This document shows, piece by piece, positions 24,100 through 36,967 of a stretch of 64,000 bases of DNA (positions are counted from its first letter, which is position 1; each line of letters begins with the position of its first letter). The position numbers and the translations under genes were made by a program. The DNA comes from Hysterangium stoloniferum (lineage: Eukaryota > Basidiomycota > Agaricomycetes > Hysterangiales > Hysterangiaceae). The notes under the pieces were generated by a model. That model worked only from the letters and a program-made list of their open reading frames with translations, made no database searches and had not been told where the DNA came from. The stretch spans positions 1 through 64,000 of the forward strand of contig WHVD01000072.1 in NCBI GenBank assembly GCA_015178975.1, written 5' to 3'.

Positions 24100-25110
24100 A
24101 ATGTCATAACATTATACATACCAGAAGCCAATGTTCCACACCAGGCCTAAATATAGATTAATAGTATCTTTGAAAATCATACCCCGAAGGATCACATCTT
24201 CCACCTTTGAATCAGTCGACTCAAAAGGTTTTACCATTCAGCCGTGTAAAGGAACTTGACCACCGTATAGCTTGTGAAAAGTGGTGAGTTGGGTCGCAGG
24301 CGCATAAAACAACACCAGAGAAGACAACCCCCATAATTGGATCCAGCATAGCCCAATTGTCTGTTATTTGAATCCTGTACAACCGTGCGTGCGGCTCTTC
24401 ATGATAATTAATAAAGCGAGCCTTGTCTGAAACCAATTTCATCTTAGGTGACGAGAAGGGTGCTGATGCTTGACTTACATACTTTGGACCTTTTCTTCCT
24501 ATTATCAAAGTACTAGCCTTACCACTGTAGTGAAAACACAACGAACTTATACGAGCTTGCCCATAACAAAATTTCGAATGAGGCCGTGGTTCTGTCCTGT
24601 ACACTCAAGACACAAAGAAGGTTCAACCTGAGCGGGGATGTCGAGGTGTCACTTGTAACTATGTCTATTATTTGGAAAATAAGTGTACTTTTCTGTTATG
24701 CAATTCCTTGCCTATATAATTAAAGCTCAATGTACTTATAAGCCCATCCATCAATGCTTTTGGGACATTATAATCCGAAAAAATTTATTCGTGAAGCCAA
24801 TAAAAGTAAAGAAGGTTAAGTCCTATATGCATCTGTAAGAAAACTCGCCTCAACATAATTTCAAAAGAAATAAAATATCAAAATTCTGCTTCACGAAGAT
24901 GATCAAATCCATCCAGAAAGACAATTTCGCCATTCATACCTCCGACGAGCCAAAACATTACAGTACATTCATGATGTACAAATAATATAAATTACTACCA
25001 TTTTCATCCCCACCAACAGACGTGCCCTAGTGGATGCATTGGTCTCGAGGTCTTCCAGTAATGGTGACGCCATAGTTCTTTCCTGCCACATAGAATGAAT
25101 CGCTTAACCG
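24100..25110 (-). pseudogene. WW-domain membrane protein, copy 3 (fragment)
   Basis: The minus strand shows the same middle region in the same exon order but decayed. It has NLYYLYIMN (about 24,985, equivalent to the second WW-like strand), YNVPKALMDGLISTLS (about 24,730), and DKARFINYHEEPHARLYR (about 24,400). The helical segment follows at about 24,260-24,350, where the frame shifts. The first WW, the N-terminus and the membrane exons are not found. This makes three relatives in a row, all on the same strand. Confidence 0.6.
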
Positions 25111-25114
25111 GATT

Positions 25115-28100
25115 CGGGTCCAAGCCTTTTGGGTACTTTTGGGGGAGTAGACATTAGATGTGGCAGGAAGAAAATGTGGTGATGTCGCGTACGCGCATGT
25201 CACACTCTGTCACGGTTCATGATGACGATATTCAGCTCTAGAATATTCAGCGGTGCTATTTAGTGCAAGCCAAACATATATATTCCAGCTGATAAGCTTA
25301 TAATGTAGCTAAATTTACCTCTTTCTAGGGATGCTCCAGGTACCCTTTCTAATTCCCTGATGTCGCCACAATCGGCAAATAATCTGTAACGGCCATGGAG
25401 CGTATCTCCTGCGGGATGTAAAAATTATTTGCCACGTATACTCGACGAGGTGCAGCATTTCAGTGAAGGTAGTCATGACTGACTCATGGGCTTCAGGGGA
25501 TTCAAGATACTTGCGTGACTTGAATGCGTTTGAATAGGCGCTTACAGATAATAGTGAAATCCTTGCCAACAAACACACAGCAATTAATTGTGGTGAATCT
25601 AGCATCATATGTCGCCTCATGAATGCTTATTACCAACACCTATTCAACTGTTACTAACTCCAGCGTTTCACGGCGTCGTGATCGCAACTTTGTGCCCGCA
25701 GGTATATTATCGATTATAATATTCCTTTATTTCTCCTAAATATAGTTTTCAATCTTTCAAGGCTTACCCCGTTTTACGGAATGATTACTCAGAGACCCCT
25801 ACAATACGCCCGAAATATCGCATCAACCTTACGTGTTGATCTATGCACTGCGTATCTGGCACGACGGTCGGTACATGGCGCCGTCCCGTGCCGCAGCCCT
25901 CGATGGTGGCATTCCGAAAAACCTTGGGCCTCCCCTTCTGAGCGGATTTTGGCACACAGGCGTTAGTCAAAGATTATAAGCACTCGGTATTTCATTCCTG
26001 GATTTTAGGTTTATAGTTTGGGAGTATCTGCCCGATTTGGCCATATATAACATTTTCCCACTCCTGATGTTGACGCAGAGTCCTATAACATCGCAGAATG
26101 TGTTGCTGCGCGATGGCGACGAGTAGTAAATCCCGCGAGTAATTTATGGCATTCGAAGGCGTTCAAAAATACCCGAGGATAATAATATGTTTTCCCAATT
26201 TCTACCTTCCTACCCGAAACTGATCCCGATGGTAGTTCTGCTCCTGGGAAGGCATGCTAATCAAGCCACATTTGTAATAGTGATTTTTATAAATATACAG
26301 ACCCAAACATAAAGATAAAGATGAAAATCTTGCCGGAGCGCGCACGATTCCATGTTCAAGCGTATGATGATGATCATACAGGTGCGAAATCACATGTCTG
26401 CCCGCTTGTGTCTTATTTTCCCCCAGGTGTCTAATAATATGATTTCGAGAACTGGAAGATAGTTATCTATGCTAGGGGAGACATCATCCATGGCGCGTTT
26501 CATCTGCGTCGATGGTGATCTCGGACTCCGGGGCGTGGGGGTGTTATTCAGCATGCTTTCTTGGCAACACATCTGATAAGTTCTTACTTTCCGACTTTTA
26601 ATGTTCAAGTGCGGAATTAGATGCGTCAGCTGGAGAACGTTGACCAGTACTGAGTGCAAAGTCCGCAGTCCCAGTCGAACAGCGGAACATATTGTTCTCC
26701 GGCTGACATCAGTCTTGGACTGAGCGGAGATTTGCTGCATAATCGATCGTGGGCGTAGTTCTTGGGTTTACTTCGGTGTGTGAATTTATTGGCAAAGAAG
26801 TAAGAATGCCACTGGATTACCAAGTGAATCTATCTCATAAGAGAGTTGTTTAAGTTCAACTTTGCCAAGTTTATGCAATGCTGTGCTGGATGATTTAATT
26901 AACTTCCTTTTATTAAATGTCAAAAGAAGATTTACGTTCTTGATTAAGAGGCCATCTAGTCCGTCCCTGGGGAGCCAGGGGAAAGTCAAGCCACTCCGCC
27001 AAATTGAACTCGATCGTTGACTCGAGATGCCGGCAGACGGTGATGCCCGAGATTGCCCTCAACTTCAATGGAACGCCGCCCGAGTCCCCACTATTTAAGA
27101 AGTTAGTAAGTAAGACATTGATGAGAGAAGGGGACTTGTTTGCTTCAAGGGGAGATCGGAGTCATTGTAGCTATGGCTCATGATAGGGAGGAATACTATG
27201 GTTCTTTGAGGGTACTCCAGTTGTGTATCCTTTGTAAATATTTCCTTCGCTAGAACTTGAATGCATGCATGATATAATAAACTTACAAAGCACGTCTAGG
27301 AGCCGGTAATGTAGCTTACCACGAGGAATGAAAGAGAGGGAATCGAAGATAACCATGCCCCCTGGTTTTAACCAGAATGCCCTAATGTACAAGAACATGT
27401 AGGAGTAAATATGATACAAAAGTCGGTATTTTCAAGATCAACGCTGAAGGGATGGATCCATGTACTCAAGAGTGCGCCTACCAAGTAGCACTCGATACCT
27501 CTACCTCATACTGTGTATGTAGCAAAATGGATGTGCTCCTTTGATTCTGTAATGGGGGATAAGTACACGATGCAAAGCTAATCGTAAACTTTGCTTCGAG
27601 AGAATAACAAGAGGAGATCACTTTAGGTGCTCCACCCAAGCATGATAAATCTAATTCGGGCGATTGATCGGCAAAGACCATTATTATTAATGCATTGAGT
27701 CATAATATGGAGGTCGAATAGGAGAGACGCTCAGGGCCGGACTCGGAACCGTAGTGGAGTCAGAAAATCACACAGTACTGGATCCAGTTCATAATACATG
27801 TAAAGGGCAACAAATTTAATATATAATCTTTACACGTAAAGTTCAAGTTGATAGTATGTGTCTAAGGTACTGCCTAAAGTCGATAAATCGACGTTTAATC
27901 ATCATAAGTGCTTCGTTGATTAGTATCAATTTCTCCATAATGAGTGTCCAAAGGTGTCTAAGTTGAGGAAAGAATATACCAATCATAATAGTTCCTGACC
28001 ACTAGCCAGAATAATGATGCGAACTGAGACACAACGACGTACGTACATGTCAATTGACCTCAGTTGTAATCCCCCAACAACTACAGCTTGAACTCAAGTT

Positions 28101-28611
28101 CAAATACAATAGTCATAAGGTTCAGCTTAAGTGATACGTCAAGTGACCGTCGAACCCGGCGATAGATTTCACCTGCGACTCGACATTTGCAGATTGATGA
28201 GCGGTCAATGATAGCACGTATGATAACTCGAAGAGCAGAACAAGAACAAGAAGCGGCACAATCCTAACATATATAGTACGTCATCAGGCGTAGGCTATGC
28301 AGTCTAGAACTATGCAATCGTGTGGGGTTATGAATCTATCTCAGTTTTCAGGCTGTACAAACGAGTAATTAAAGTGGCATTGAGATGATCATCCAATCAT
28401 ATTGCAAGGTACTGAGACTGTCCGGCTGTCGCCCACCACGCAGCATCGGCGGTGTTTGGCACGAACTGATGATTAAATCCAAGCTTAATTAAGCTTAGGC
28501 TGAGGATCAAGATCAATGATACCGTATCCACTTTTGTCCTCTGGTTGTTAGTTTACGCGGTAAGCCATGATTTGGAACAAATTACATGTATGGTGGTCAC
28601 TTAGCTATAGT
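25115..28611. other. Long region without a recognised gene
   Basis: Only short open frames occur (for example 25,315-25,620 and 26,390-26,740, both minus strand), with no recognisable domain or convincing splice pattern. CpG content is normal here. I see no tRNA, rRNA or clear repeat. Confidence 0.5.
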
Positions 28612-28688
28612 TCGACTCTTTACCGAAAATTATGAAGATATCGGGAATCGGGCATCGCCTCAAACTAAGCGCCCTTGCTTAGATTTGG

Positions 28689-28696
28689 TATAAATA
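28689..28696 (+). promoter_or_regulatory. TATA box of DUF6699 gene A1
   Basis: TATAAATA lies 160 bp upstream of the ATG and is conserved in copy B at 33,381-33,388. It lies near the left edge of the duplicated segment, so the plus-strand gene was duplicated together with its core promoter. Confidence 0.6.
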
Positions 28697-28855
28697 CCAG
28701 GTACAAAACTCACACTGTGGCGACCTTGTTCTCGTGTAGCAGCAACTTCCCATATAACACAACACATTATCATTATTTAGTGTTGCCATCCACATTCCAC
28801 AATCACAAAACAGATAAGTTCTGTCGCAAGCAAACTCAACGCCTTCTCCCTCGAA

Positions 28856-29595
28856 ATGAACCCATACCAATACTCCGGTGCTTACTACCAACCACAACTT
28901 CCCGGCGGGTATCCCCCGGTGTACTGGCATCCAGCGTATCCACCTGCAGGTTATGTTCCTGCTGCACTTGGACGCTCTCCACGACACAGGTGGCAAGATC
29001 GTAAGCAATAGTCGTGCTGATTCGTTATGTCGACGCCTGACACTTAGTCTTCATAGTAACACCCTCGCCACCACCGGAAATCATTACCCATCCTATCCTC
29101 AACCGCTCAGCCCACCTCCGCTGGAGTGTCACTTACGACCCATTCGATGGCCCTCGCCAGTACTTCCCCACCGCCAACTCAAACAACGCAACACACATTC
29201 CTAACCATATACTCAATCAACCAGCCACCAACCCACCCGTCTCAACCATGCAAGTTGTTTGCGACCAATGGTCAATTACAATCAATCCCTCTGGCCATGG
29301 CCCTGGCCTTGTCACCGTCAGACATGTTCTAGGCGCAATATGGGGGACATTGCAGGAGCCCATTCCACGTGCCCAGTGGGACCAATTGAGGGGTAATGCG
29401 AGGAGGAATGCCCACGTGGCGAGATGTGATAGGATTGCCAATGGCCAGGCAAAGTTTGCGATTGGCCAGGAGACGGGTGCGATAAGGAAGGTTGACCTCC
29501 TTGGGGATAGAACTATGTTTTTGGGATTGAAGCCAGTAGGCTCCACGCATGACCCGGAAGAATGGACTGTGAAGCTGGGACCACAGGGGCGGTGA
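28856..29595 (+). CDS. DUF6699 domain protein, gene A1 (227 aa, two exons)
   Basis: Exons are 28,856-29,000 and 29,057-29,595. The 56-bp intron has GTAAGC and a CATAG acceptor, with a CTGAC branch site, and joins in phase 1. The N-terminus is Pro/Tyr/Gly-rich (MNPYQYSGAYY), followed from exon 2 by the DUF6699 fold: an LRWSVTYDPFDG strand, VTVRHVLGAIWGTLQEPI helix, a basic helical stretch with ARCDRIAN, then RKVDLLGDRTMFLGL and a closing EEWTVKLGP strand. DUF6699 is an uncharacterised domain largely confined to mushroom-forming fungi and often present in many paralogues. The gene lies head-on to the minus-strand DUF6699 gene of the same duplicate. It differs from B1 by scattered substitutions and a few short in-frame indels. 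Confidence 0.85.
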
Positions 29596-31730
29596 GTGAC
29601 GGGTACATGTATGTTTGGCGGAGAGGATCGTATACCCCTTTCATCTCTTCCGTCACTTTGATTGAAGATCCCTATCATCCATGAATCCTACCTGCCATTT
29701 GCTTCCCCACATCCCCATATACCATCCCCATCCCTTATACTCTTTCGCGTCATGTGTCATGTCTCCTTCCGCTTTTTCTTAACGATTCATCACAAAAAAA
29801 GTTTATAATCCTCGATAAACTTGATACGAACCTAATGATATAATGGACTTGATATGTTGTAATACATGATATAATATATATATTAGAAAGTTGTTTCCTT
29901 CAGCTTGGTCATCACTCTCTCATCGCTCTAAAGGGCTTATTGGAATAAGTGGAGACTGAAAGGCTGTCGTCATCATCCTCACTCGGTCAACACGGACAGG
30001 GCTAAGTTTTCTTTATTTTAATAGGAGTATGATACAAGATGAATGTGAGGCACCCTAGGGAAGAGTGGGAAAGGATTTATGGTCGAAATGACTCCCCTCT
30101 TATCGCCGTGGAATGTATACTTATATATCTGTTTGGAACAATAAGATTGTGGTAACAAAAGGAATTTGAAGACAAGGAAGATGTGGCAGGAAAAGGAGAA
30201 CAATGGTCGAATGGGAGAACAATGGTCGAATGGGAGAACAATGGTCGAATGGGAGAACAATGGTCGAATGGGAGAACAATGGTCGAATGGGAGAACAATG
30301 GTCGAATGGGAGAACAATGGTCGAATGGGAGAACAATGGTCGAATGGGAGAACAATGGTCGAATGGGAGAACAATGGTCGAATGGGAGAACAATGGTCGA
30401 ATGGGAGAACAATGGTCGAATGGGAGAACAATGGTCAAGGGTAATCGAGTGGCAGCACAAGGAATGCATGAGTAGTCGAACAAAAGGGAGTGGTTGCGAA
30501 TGGTGGCGTATGTGGTAAGGTGGCCAGGCTGACAGAGACAATGGCATGCCGTTCTGGATAGAGAGCTTCCTCACTGGCAGAGAGGGTGCGGTGGTCATGG
30601 TGGCAGTGGTTTACCAAACTAACCGTGTCCGTAGTCTTTCCTGTCTATCTCTTATAAATATAATGCCAAGGAGAGATATATAACAGAGGAAAAGCCCTCA
30701 CTAATAATCATTTTGCAATAAAAAAAAGTATTACACCAGATCGATCTCAATACCATGAGCCCTCACACTTCACACCGTTACTATATCCGTCTGATCATTC
30801 CCCATCCTCCTTAAAGGAGGTGATTTCCCTCTTGGATTTAATAAAGTTAATGGGCCACCAATTATTGGAGGATACTGAACGTATATATAAAGGGGTTCAT
30901 GGCATCGAGTCGGGACTTTGGAAATAATTATAATAGACATAATACAATCGACCTTTTGGTAATCAAGTGATGCAATAAAGGATGATAAGGTAATACAGGG
31001 AACAAATAGGAAACGATGATACGTAAAAGAAGAAGCGAAAGCAAAATATAATGGTGTTAAGGAGCAAAAAAAAAAACGTTTTTCGCAAGCCAGAAGGCCA
31101 TTTTATTCCTTCAGTTTATTTAATGTTTCGAGAACAGGTCTATTCCAAAGATTGACCTGTGCTGTGGAGTAATTAATATTATAGGTAGATTATGAAGTAC
31201 ATCAAGCACAAGCACTGACGTTATCATAATCTTCCTATCACATTTCATGCCGGAACGTATGCATAAGGACTAGACAGACGTAAGAGATCTGCAAGACGAC
31301 GGTTCTTGATTCAAGTTTACCCACTTTCATAGGTTGAGTCATGCTCATTTTGATTATTAAACAGGGCCAATCTCTGAAACTTTCAAACATCCGGGTAGAT
31401 TTGTTTAGTGAGATAAATACCTCAAATACGGAGAAGAATTACTCTGGAAGTTGGTGGATGACGATTGTTGCACACTTGGTATCCATTGTGATGCAGTGAG
31501 GTAGCAGCACCAACCAAGCCTTGGCGCAGGTCAATTCAGGTTGCAGTAAACCGTACATCACACAAGTGTTCACAATATTAGACGTCATGTCAGACCTAAC
31601 CCATGACAATCGACGTGTCTCGTGAATCTCATTCCCATATAGGCTAGACGACCCCCAGTATCAGAAGACATTCAAACGTTGAACAGGAGTGTTTTGGAAT
31701 CACCATCACTGGCAACGCCACTGCAATCAT
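29596..31730. other. Intergenic part of copy A with minisatellite
   Basis: There is no gene. It contains the expanded 19-bp minisatellite (30,195-30,436) and A-rich runs near 30,720 and 31,070. The long open frames over the minisatellite, on both strands, are artefacts of the repeat. Confidence 0.7.
30195..30436. repeat. 19-bp minisatellite, 12.7 copies
   Basis: The unit GGAGAACAATGGTCGAATG is repeated 12 times plus 14 bp, without visible variation between units. The same site in copy B holds only 1.7 units (34,883-34,915). As 19 is not a multiple of 3 and the unit has no stop in any frame on either strand, all six frames stay open across the array. Confidence 0.97.
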
Positions 31731-32453
31731 TCATGTCAATGCAGTGATTGCCCACTTGGCTGAGAATGTACCTATCAAGTCAAAAATATCGCATCCAATC
31801 CGACAATCAAGGTCAGAGGCAGTGCCGAACCAGGCGGCGATGTGTAGCAGTGCTGGGGTCAGGTGTCCATCATCACCCCATATGGCTAGGCATTGCTCAT
31901 ATATATGAAACGTCATGAGACCAAGCCGTATATATACCCCCGTAACGGATCATTGGCATCGCTGTTGATCCAACAATACATGTATTATGCAGGGTAGTAA
32001 AGGCTGTTCAGTAAAGATCTACCGGGGCATACATTTAAGAATAATTTCAGCTAACTTGGAAATTAAATGATTTCGTATAGGGGCATTGCTAGACAAGTTA
32101 TATTTTCTCCTTACAGCCTTGCAATAGGCAGTATAGTAACTCGGCCCTATATCTTGTATGACAAGCAGCGACAAAACCACCACCCTTCCCTCATGATCAA
32201 ATATCCCTAGCAATCCTACCTCAAATGGGACATTCTGAATCTCCCAACCTGAATCAAACACTTAGTGATCGAAATGTGCCTCCACGGAGACATGCGGAGG
32301 ACAATCATTTTCTTGGATTACACGATGCGTGGGGATTGGCGGGATGCTTCCGCCTTCTGCGCTGTACACTGCGGCATAGTTGATAGTCTGGGTAGTATTT
32401 ATCCACCAATCGTTTAGTATTATATGCTGCCATTGCGAGCTAACTCGATACAT
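31731..32453 (-). CDS. Possible hypothetical gene, copy A, exon structure unresolved
   Basis: Three minus-strand open stretches occur in order (32,262-32,453; 32,019-32,261; 31,731-31,916). The middle one, with NVPFEVGLLGIFDHEGRVVV, has a convincing strand-like pattern and is almost unchanged in copy B. A short intron between the first two is likely, since the first ends in a stop only 1-2 codons before the second, but several donor/acceptor pairs fit. In copy B the first stretch is shifted by a 5-bp insertion. No family recognised. It may be a decayed gene. Confidence 0.25.
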
Positions 32454-32604
32454 AGAAATAAATAATCTGATTCCGTATACTACAAGGTGTAATCCTCATT
32501 AGACCCTACTCTCTTTATTTAATGAATATAAATTTCGATCTTTACAATATATTTCAATCTAATCAGAATGTGGATTAAATGAAAAACAAGGGTGGTGGCA
32601 TACC

Positions 32605-33293
32605 TTAGCCATGGTCTGGCCGCTCTTGGAAAGTGAGCAGCCATTCCATGGGCCGCAATGGTGTTAGACCGCCGAAGACAGTATAAATGCCTAGAATATC
32701 TATCAGCTTGATGCTGCTATCAAGTTCATAGGTAGCCGGGCCATCAATTAATCTGTCGCAACGACATGCATGTATGCGTGTGCGTTCCATGATTTTGCCT
32801 AACTTGTACCACTCGGCCCTGGATAGTGGCGCTTGCAGGAAGTCGTAGATCTCCAAGAGTACATCCTCGACCAAAACGCACTCCCTACCACTGGGAAACA
32901 CCTTTATCTCCCATTTGAAGTGGTCGAATATGACTTTAATTCCTCTTGTTTTGGCTCGGTGGCACTAATATGCACCCTCGTTGGTGACGCCATGTGTTCA
33001 TTACTACCAGGATGTCTTGAAGTGGAAGGATGGAACCTTACATCCCATATTATGTGATCGGTTCGACACAATAGATGGTGGAGAGCAAACAGCGGCACTT
33101 CTGTAATACGATTGGGGACATTTAGACGAAAAGACAAAGATGGTGTAAGTAACGCGTACGTTCGGAATCATGCATCCCGCTGTATGGCGCACCGTGTAGC
33201 CACGACAGGTAAGCCAGATCATAGGCCCATGGAATGCCCTGAGGAAAGTGTCTATGCCATTCTTTAGGAATGTCTCGGGATTTGTTGCATTGC
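32605..33293 (-). pseudogene. DUF6699 domain protein, gene A2 (dead copy)
   Basis: This is the counterpart of the intact gene B2 (37,116-37,822). There are three independent lesions. The start codon is missing because the duplication border falls inside the first codons. The intron acceptor is changed from AG to AC (base 33,143). One C is missing at about 32,950, which puts the N-terminal half (32,904-33,137) and the C-terminal half (32,605-32,901) in different frames. The domain is otherwise readable, with LLEIYDFLQAPLSRAEWYKL and LIDILGIYTVFGGL. Confidence 0.85.
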
Positions 33294-33380
33294 TCGACTC
33301 TTTACCGAAAATTATGAAGATATCGGGAATCGGGCATCCTTTCACACAGCCTCAAACTAAGCGCCTTTGCTTAGATTTGG

Positions 33381-33388
33381 TATAAATA
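33381..33388 (+). promoter_or_regulatory. TATA box of DUF6699 gene B1
   Basis: TATAAATA, same context as in copy A, 168 bp before the ATG. Confidence 0.6.
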
Positions 33389-33555
33389 CCAGGTACAAAA
33401 CTCACACTGTGGCGACCTTGTTCTCGTGTACCAGCAACTTCCCATATAACACAACATTATCATTATTTAGTGTTGCCATCCGTTACCATCCACATTCCAC
33501 AATCACAAAACGGATAAGTTCTGTCGCAAGCAAACTCAACGCCTTCTCCCTCGAA

Positions 33556-34301
33556 ATGAACCCATACCAATACTCCGGTGCTTACTACCATCCACAACTT
33601 CCCGGCGGGTATCCCCCGGTGTACTGGCATCCAGCGTATCCACCTGCAGGTTATGTTCCTGTTGCACTTGGACGCTCTCCACGACACAGGCGGCAAGATC
33701 GTAAGCAATAGTCGTGCTGATTCGTTATGTCGCCTGACACTTAGTCTTCATAGTAACACCCTCGCCACCACCGGAACTCATTACCCATCCTATCCTCAAC
33801 CGCTCAGCCCACCTCCGCTGGAGTGTCACTTACGACCCATTCGATGGCCCTCGCCAGTACTTCCCCACCGCCAACTCAAACCCAACACACATTCCAAATC
33901 AAATACTCGGTCAACCAGCCACCAAGCCACCCGTCACAATCATGCGAATTGTCTGCGAGCAATGGTCCATTACAATCGATCCTTCTGCCCATGGCCCTAG
34001 CCGTGTCTCTGCCATTGTGACCGTCAAACATGTTCTAGGCGCAATATGGGGGACATTGCAGGAGCCCATTCCACGTTCCCTGTGGGACCAAATGAGGAGT
34101 AATGAGAGGAAGAATGCCCACAGGGCAAGATGTGACAGGATTGCGAATAGTCAGGCAAAGTTTGAGATTGGCGAGGACACGGGTGCGATAAAGAAGGTTG
34201 ATCTCCTTGGGAACAAACTCGTGTTTTTGGGATTGAGGCCAGTAGGCCCCATGGATGACCCGGATGAATGGATTGTGAAGCTGGGACCACTGGGGCGGTG
34301 A
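33556..34301 (+). CDS. DUF6699 domain protein, gene B1 (230 aa, two exons)
   Basis: Exons are 33,556-33,700 and 33,754-34,301. The intron is 53 bp (GTAAGC...CATAG) with a phase-1 join. Layout is as in gene A1: a Tyr/Pro/Gly-rich N-terminus, then the DUF6699 core with VTVKHVLGAIWGTLQEPI, ARCDRIAN, KKVDLLGNKLVFLGL and DEWIVKLGP. B1 has a four-residue insertion (VSAI region) relative to A1. Both duplicates are open throughout, unlike the minus-strand pair, so both may be expressed. Confidence 0.85.
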
Positions 34302-34882
34302 GTGACGGGTAAGGTGTATGTTTGGCTGAGAGGATCGTATACCCCTTTCATCTCTTCCGCCACTTTGATTGAAGTTCCCTATCATCCATGAATCCTACCT
34401 GCCATTTTCTTCCCCACATACCATCCCCATCTCTTATGCTCTTCCGCGTCATGTGTTATGTCTCCTCCCCCTTTTCTTAAGGAATCATCACAAGAAAAAG
34501 TTTATAATCCTCGATAAACTTGATACGAACCCAATGATATAATGGACTTGATATGTTGTAATACAAGATATAATATATATATTAGAAAGTTGTTCCCTTC
34601 AGCTTGGTCATCGCTCTAAAGGGCTTACCGGAATAAGTGGAGACTGAAAGGCTGTCGTCATCAGCCTCACTCGGTCAACACGGACAGGGCTAAGTTTTCT
34701 TCATTTTAATAGGAATATGATACAAGATGAATGTGAGGCACCCTAGGGAAGAGTGGGAAAGGACTTATGGTCGAAATGATTCCCCTCTTATCGCTGTGGA
34801 ATGTATACTTATATATCTGCTTGGAACAATAAGATTGTGGTAACAAAAGGAATCTGAAGACAAGGAAGACGTGGCAGGAAAA

Positions 34883-34915
34883 GGAGAACAAAGGTCGAAT
34901 GGGAGAACAATGGTC
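34883..34915. repeat. Unexpanded minisatellite site in copy B (1.7 units)
   Basis: Contains one full and one partial copy of the 19-bp unit, the first with a T-to-A change. It marks the pre-expansion or contracted state of the array in copy A. Confidence 0.9.
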
Positions 34916-36176
34916 AAGGGTAATCGAGTGGCAGCACAAGGAATGCTTGAGTAGTCGAACAAAAGGGAATGGTTGCGAATGGTGGCGTATGTGGTAAGGT
35001 GGCCAGGCAGACAAAGACAATGGCATGCGGTTCTGGATAGAGAGCTTCCCCACTGGCAGAGAGGGTGCGGTGGTCATGGTGGGAGTGGTTTGTCAAACGA
35101 ACTGTGTCCGTAGTCTTTCCTGTCTATTTCTTATAAATATAATGCCAAGGAGAGATATAACAGAGGAAAGCCCTCACTAATAATCATTTAAATAAAAGTA
35201 CAATAAAAGTACACTAACGTTTTACACCAGATCGATCTCAATATCATGAGCCCTCACACTTCACACCGTTACTATATCCGTCTGATCATTCCCCATCCTC
35301 GGGCTAGTCGCTTAAAGGGGGTGATTTCCCTCTGGGATTTAATTAAGTTAATGGGCCACCAATGATTTGAGGATACTGAACATATATATAAAGGGGTTTC
35401 ATGGCACCGAGTCGGGACTTTGGAAATAATTATAATAGACATAATACAATCGACCGTATGGTAATCAAGTGATGCAGTAAAGGATGATAAGGTAATACAG
35501 GGAACAAATAGGAAACGAAGATACGTAAAAGGGGAAGCGAAAGCAAAAGTATAATGGCATTAAGGAGCAAAAAAAAAAAATTCGCAAGCGACGCCAGAAG
35601 GCCATTTTATTCCTTCAGTTTATTTAATGTTTCGAGAACAGGTCTATTCCAAAGATTGACCTGTGCCATGGAGTAATTAATATTATAGGTAGATTATGAA
35701 GTCATCAAGCACAAGCACTGACGTGATCATAATCTTCCTATCACATTTTATGTCGGAAAGTATGCATAAGGATTAGACGTAAGAAATCTGCAAGACGACG
35801 GTTCTTGATTCAAGTTTACCCACTTTCATAGGTTGAGTCATGCTCATTCTGATTATTAAACAGGGCCAATCCCTGAAACTTTCAAACATCCGAGTAGATT
35901 TGTTTAGTGAGATAAATACCTCAAATACGGAGAAGGAGAAGAATTACTCTGGAAGTTGGTGGATGACGATTGTTACACACTTGGTATCCATTGTGATGCA
36001 GTGAGGTAGCGGCACCAGCCAAGCCTTGGCGCAGGTCAATCGAGGTTGCAGTAAACCGTACATCACACAAGTGTTCACAATATTAGACGTCATGTCGGAC
36101 CTAACGCATGACAATCGAAGTGTCTCGTGAATCTCATTCCCATATAGGCTAGACGACCCCCATTATCAGAAGACAT

Positions 36177-36967
36177 TCAAACGTTGAACAGAAGTGCTTT
36201 GGAATCACCATCACTGGCAACGTCACTGCAATCATTCATGTCAAGTGCAGTGATTGCCCACTTGGCTGAGAATGTACCTATCAAGTCAAACATATCGCAT
36301 CCAATCCGACAATCAAGGTCAGAGGCAGTGCCGAACCAGGCGGCGATGTGTAGCAGTGCTGGGGTCAGGTGTCCATCATCACCCCATATGGCTAGGCATT
36401 GCTCATATATATGAAACGTCATGAGACCAAGCCGTATATATACCCCCGTAACGGATCATTGGCATCGCTGTTGATCCAACAATACATGTATTATGCAAGG
36501 TAGTTAAGGCTGTTTTGTAAAGATCTACCGGGGCATACATTTAAGAATAATTTCAGCTAATTTGGAGATTAAATGATTTCGTATAGGGGAATTGCTAGAC
36601 AAGTTGTATTTGCTCCTTACAGCCTTGCAATAGGCAGTATAGTAACTCGGCCCTATATCTTGTATGACAAGCAGCGACAAAACCACCACCCTTCCCTCAT
36701 GATCAAATATCCCTAGCAATCCTACCTCAAATGGGACATTCTGAATCTCCCAACCCGAATAAAACACTTAGTGATCTAAATGTGCCTCCACGGAGACATG
36801 CAGAGGACAATCATTTTCTTGGATTACACGATGCGTGGGGATTGGCGGGATGCTTCCGCCTTCTGCGCTGTACACTGCGGCATAGTTGATAGTCTGGTCT
36901 GGGTAGTATTTATCCACCAATCGTTTAGTATTATATGCTGCCATTGCGAGCTAACTCGATACATAGA
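36177..36967 (-). pseudogene. Copy B counterpart of the unresolved hypothetical gene
   Basis: The middle stretch (36,525-36,767) is nearly identical to copy A. A 5-bp direct duplication at about 36,893-36,902 disrupts the first stretch, and a single-base difference extends the last stretch (36,177-36,422). The coding status of either copy is doubtful. Confidence 0.25.

Larger units (their letters stand above)
28612..33293. repeat. Young tandem duplication, copy A (4682 bp)
   Basis: The segment is repeated head to tail at 33,294-37,803 with high identity and a few small indels. The junction shows the microhomology TCGACTCTTT shared by the left edge (28,612) and the A/B border (33,294). The largest length difference is the 19-bp minisatellite. 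Both copies contain the same two DUF6699 genes in divergent positions. Confidence 0.95.

Noticed and set aside
30195..30436. Possible CRISPR-like array
   Set aside because: Units are contiguous and identical with no unique spacers, and the genome is eukaryotic.
30018..30598. Long open frames on both strands over the minisatellite
   Set aside because: The 19-bp unit lacks stops in every frame, so these frames arise automatically; copy B, with 1.7 units, has no equivalent protein.
32019..32261. Starts at GTG and TTG of several open frames taken as real starts
   Set aside because: Nuclear fungal genes start at ATG; where needed I placed the start in an upstream exon (gene B2) or left it unresolved.
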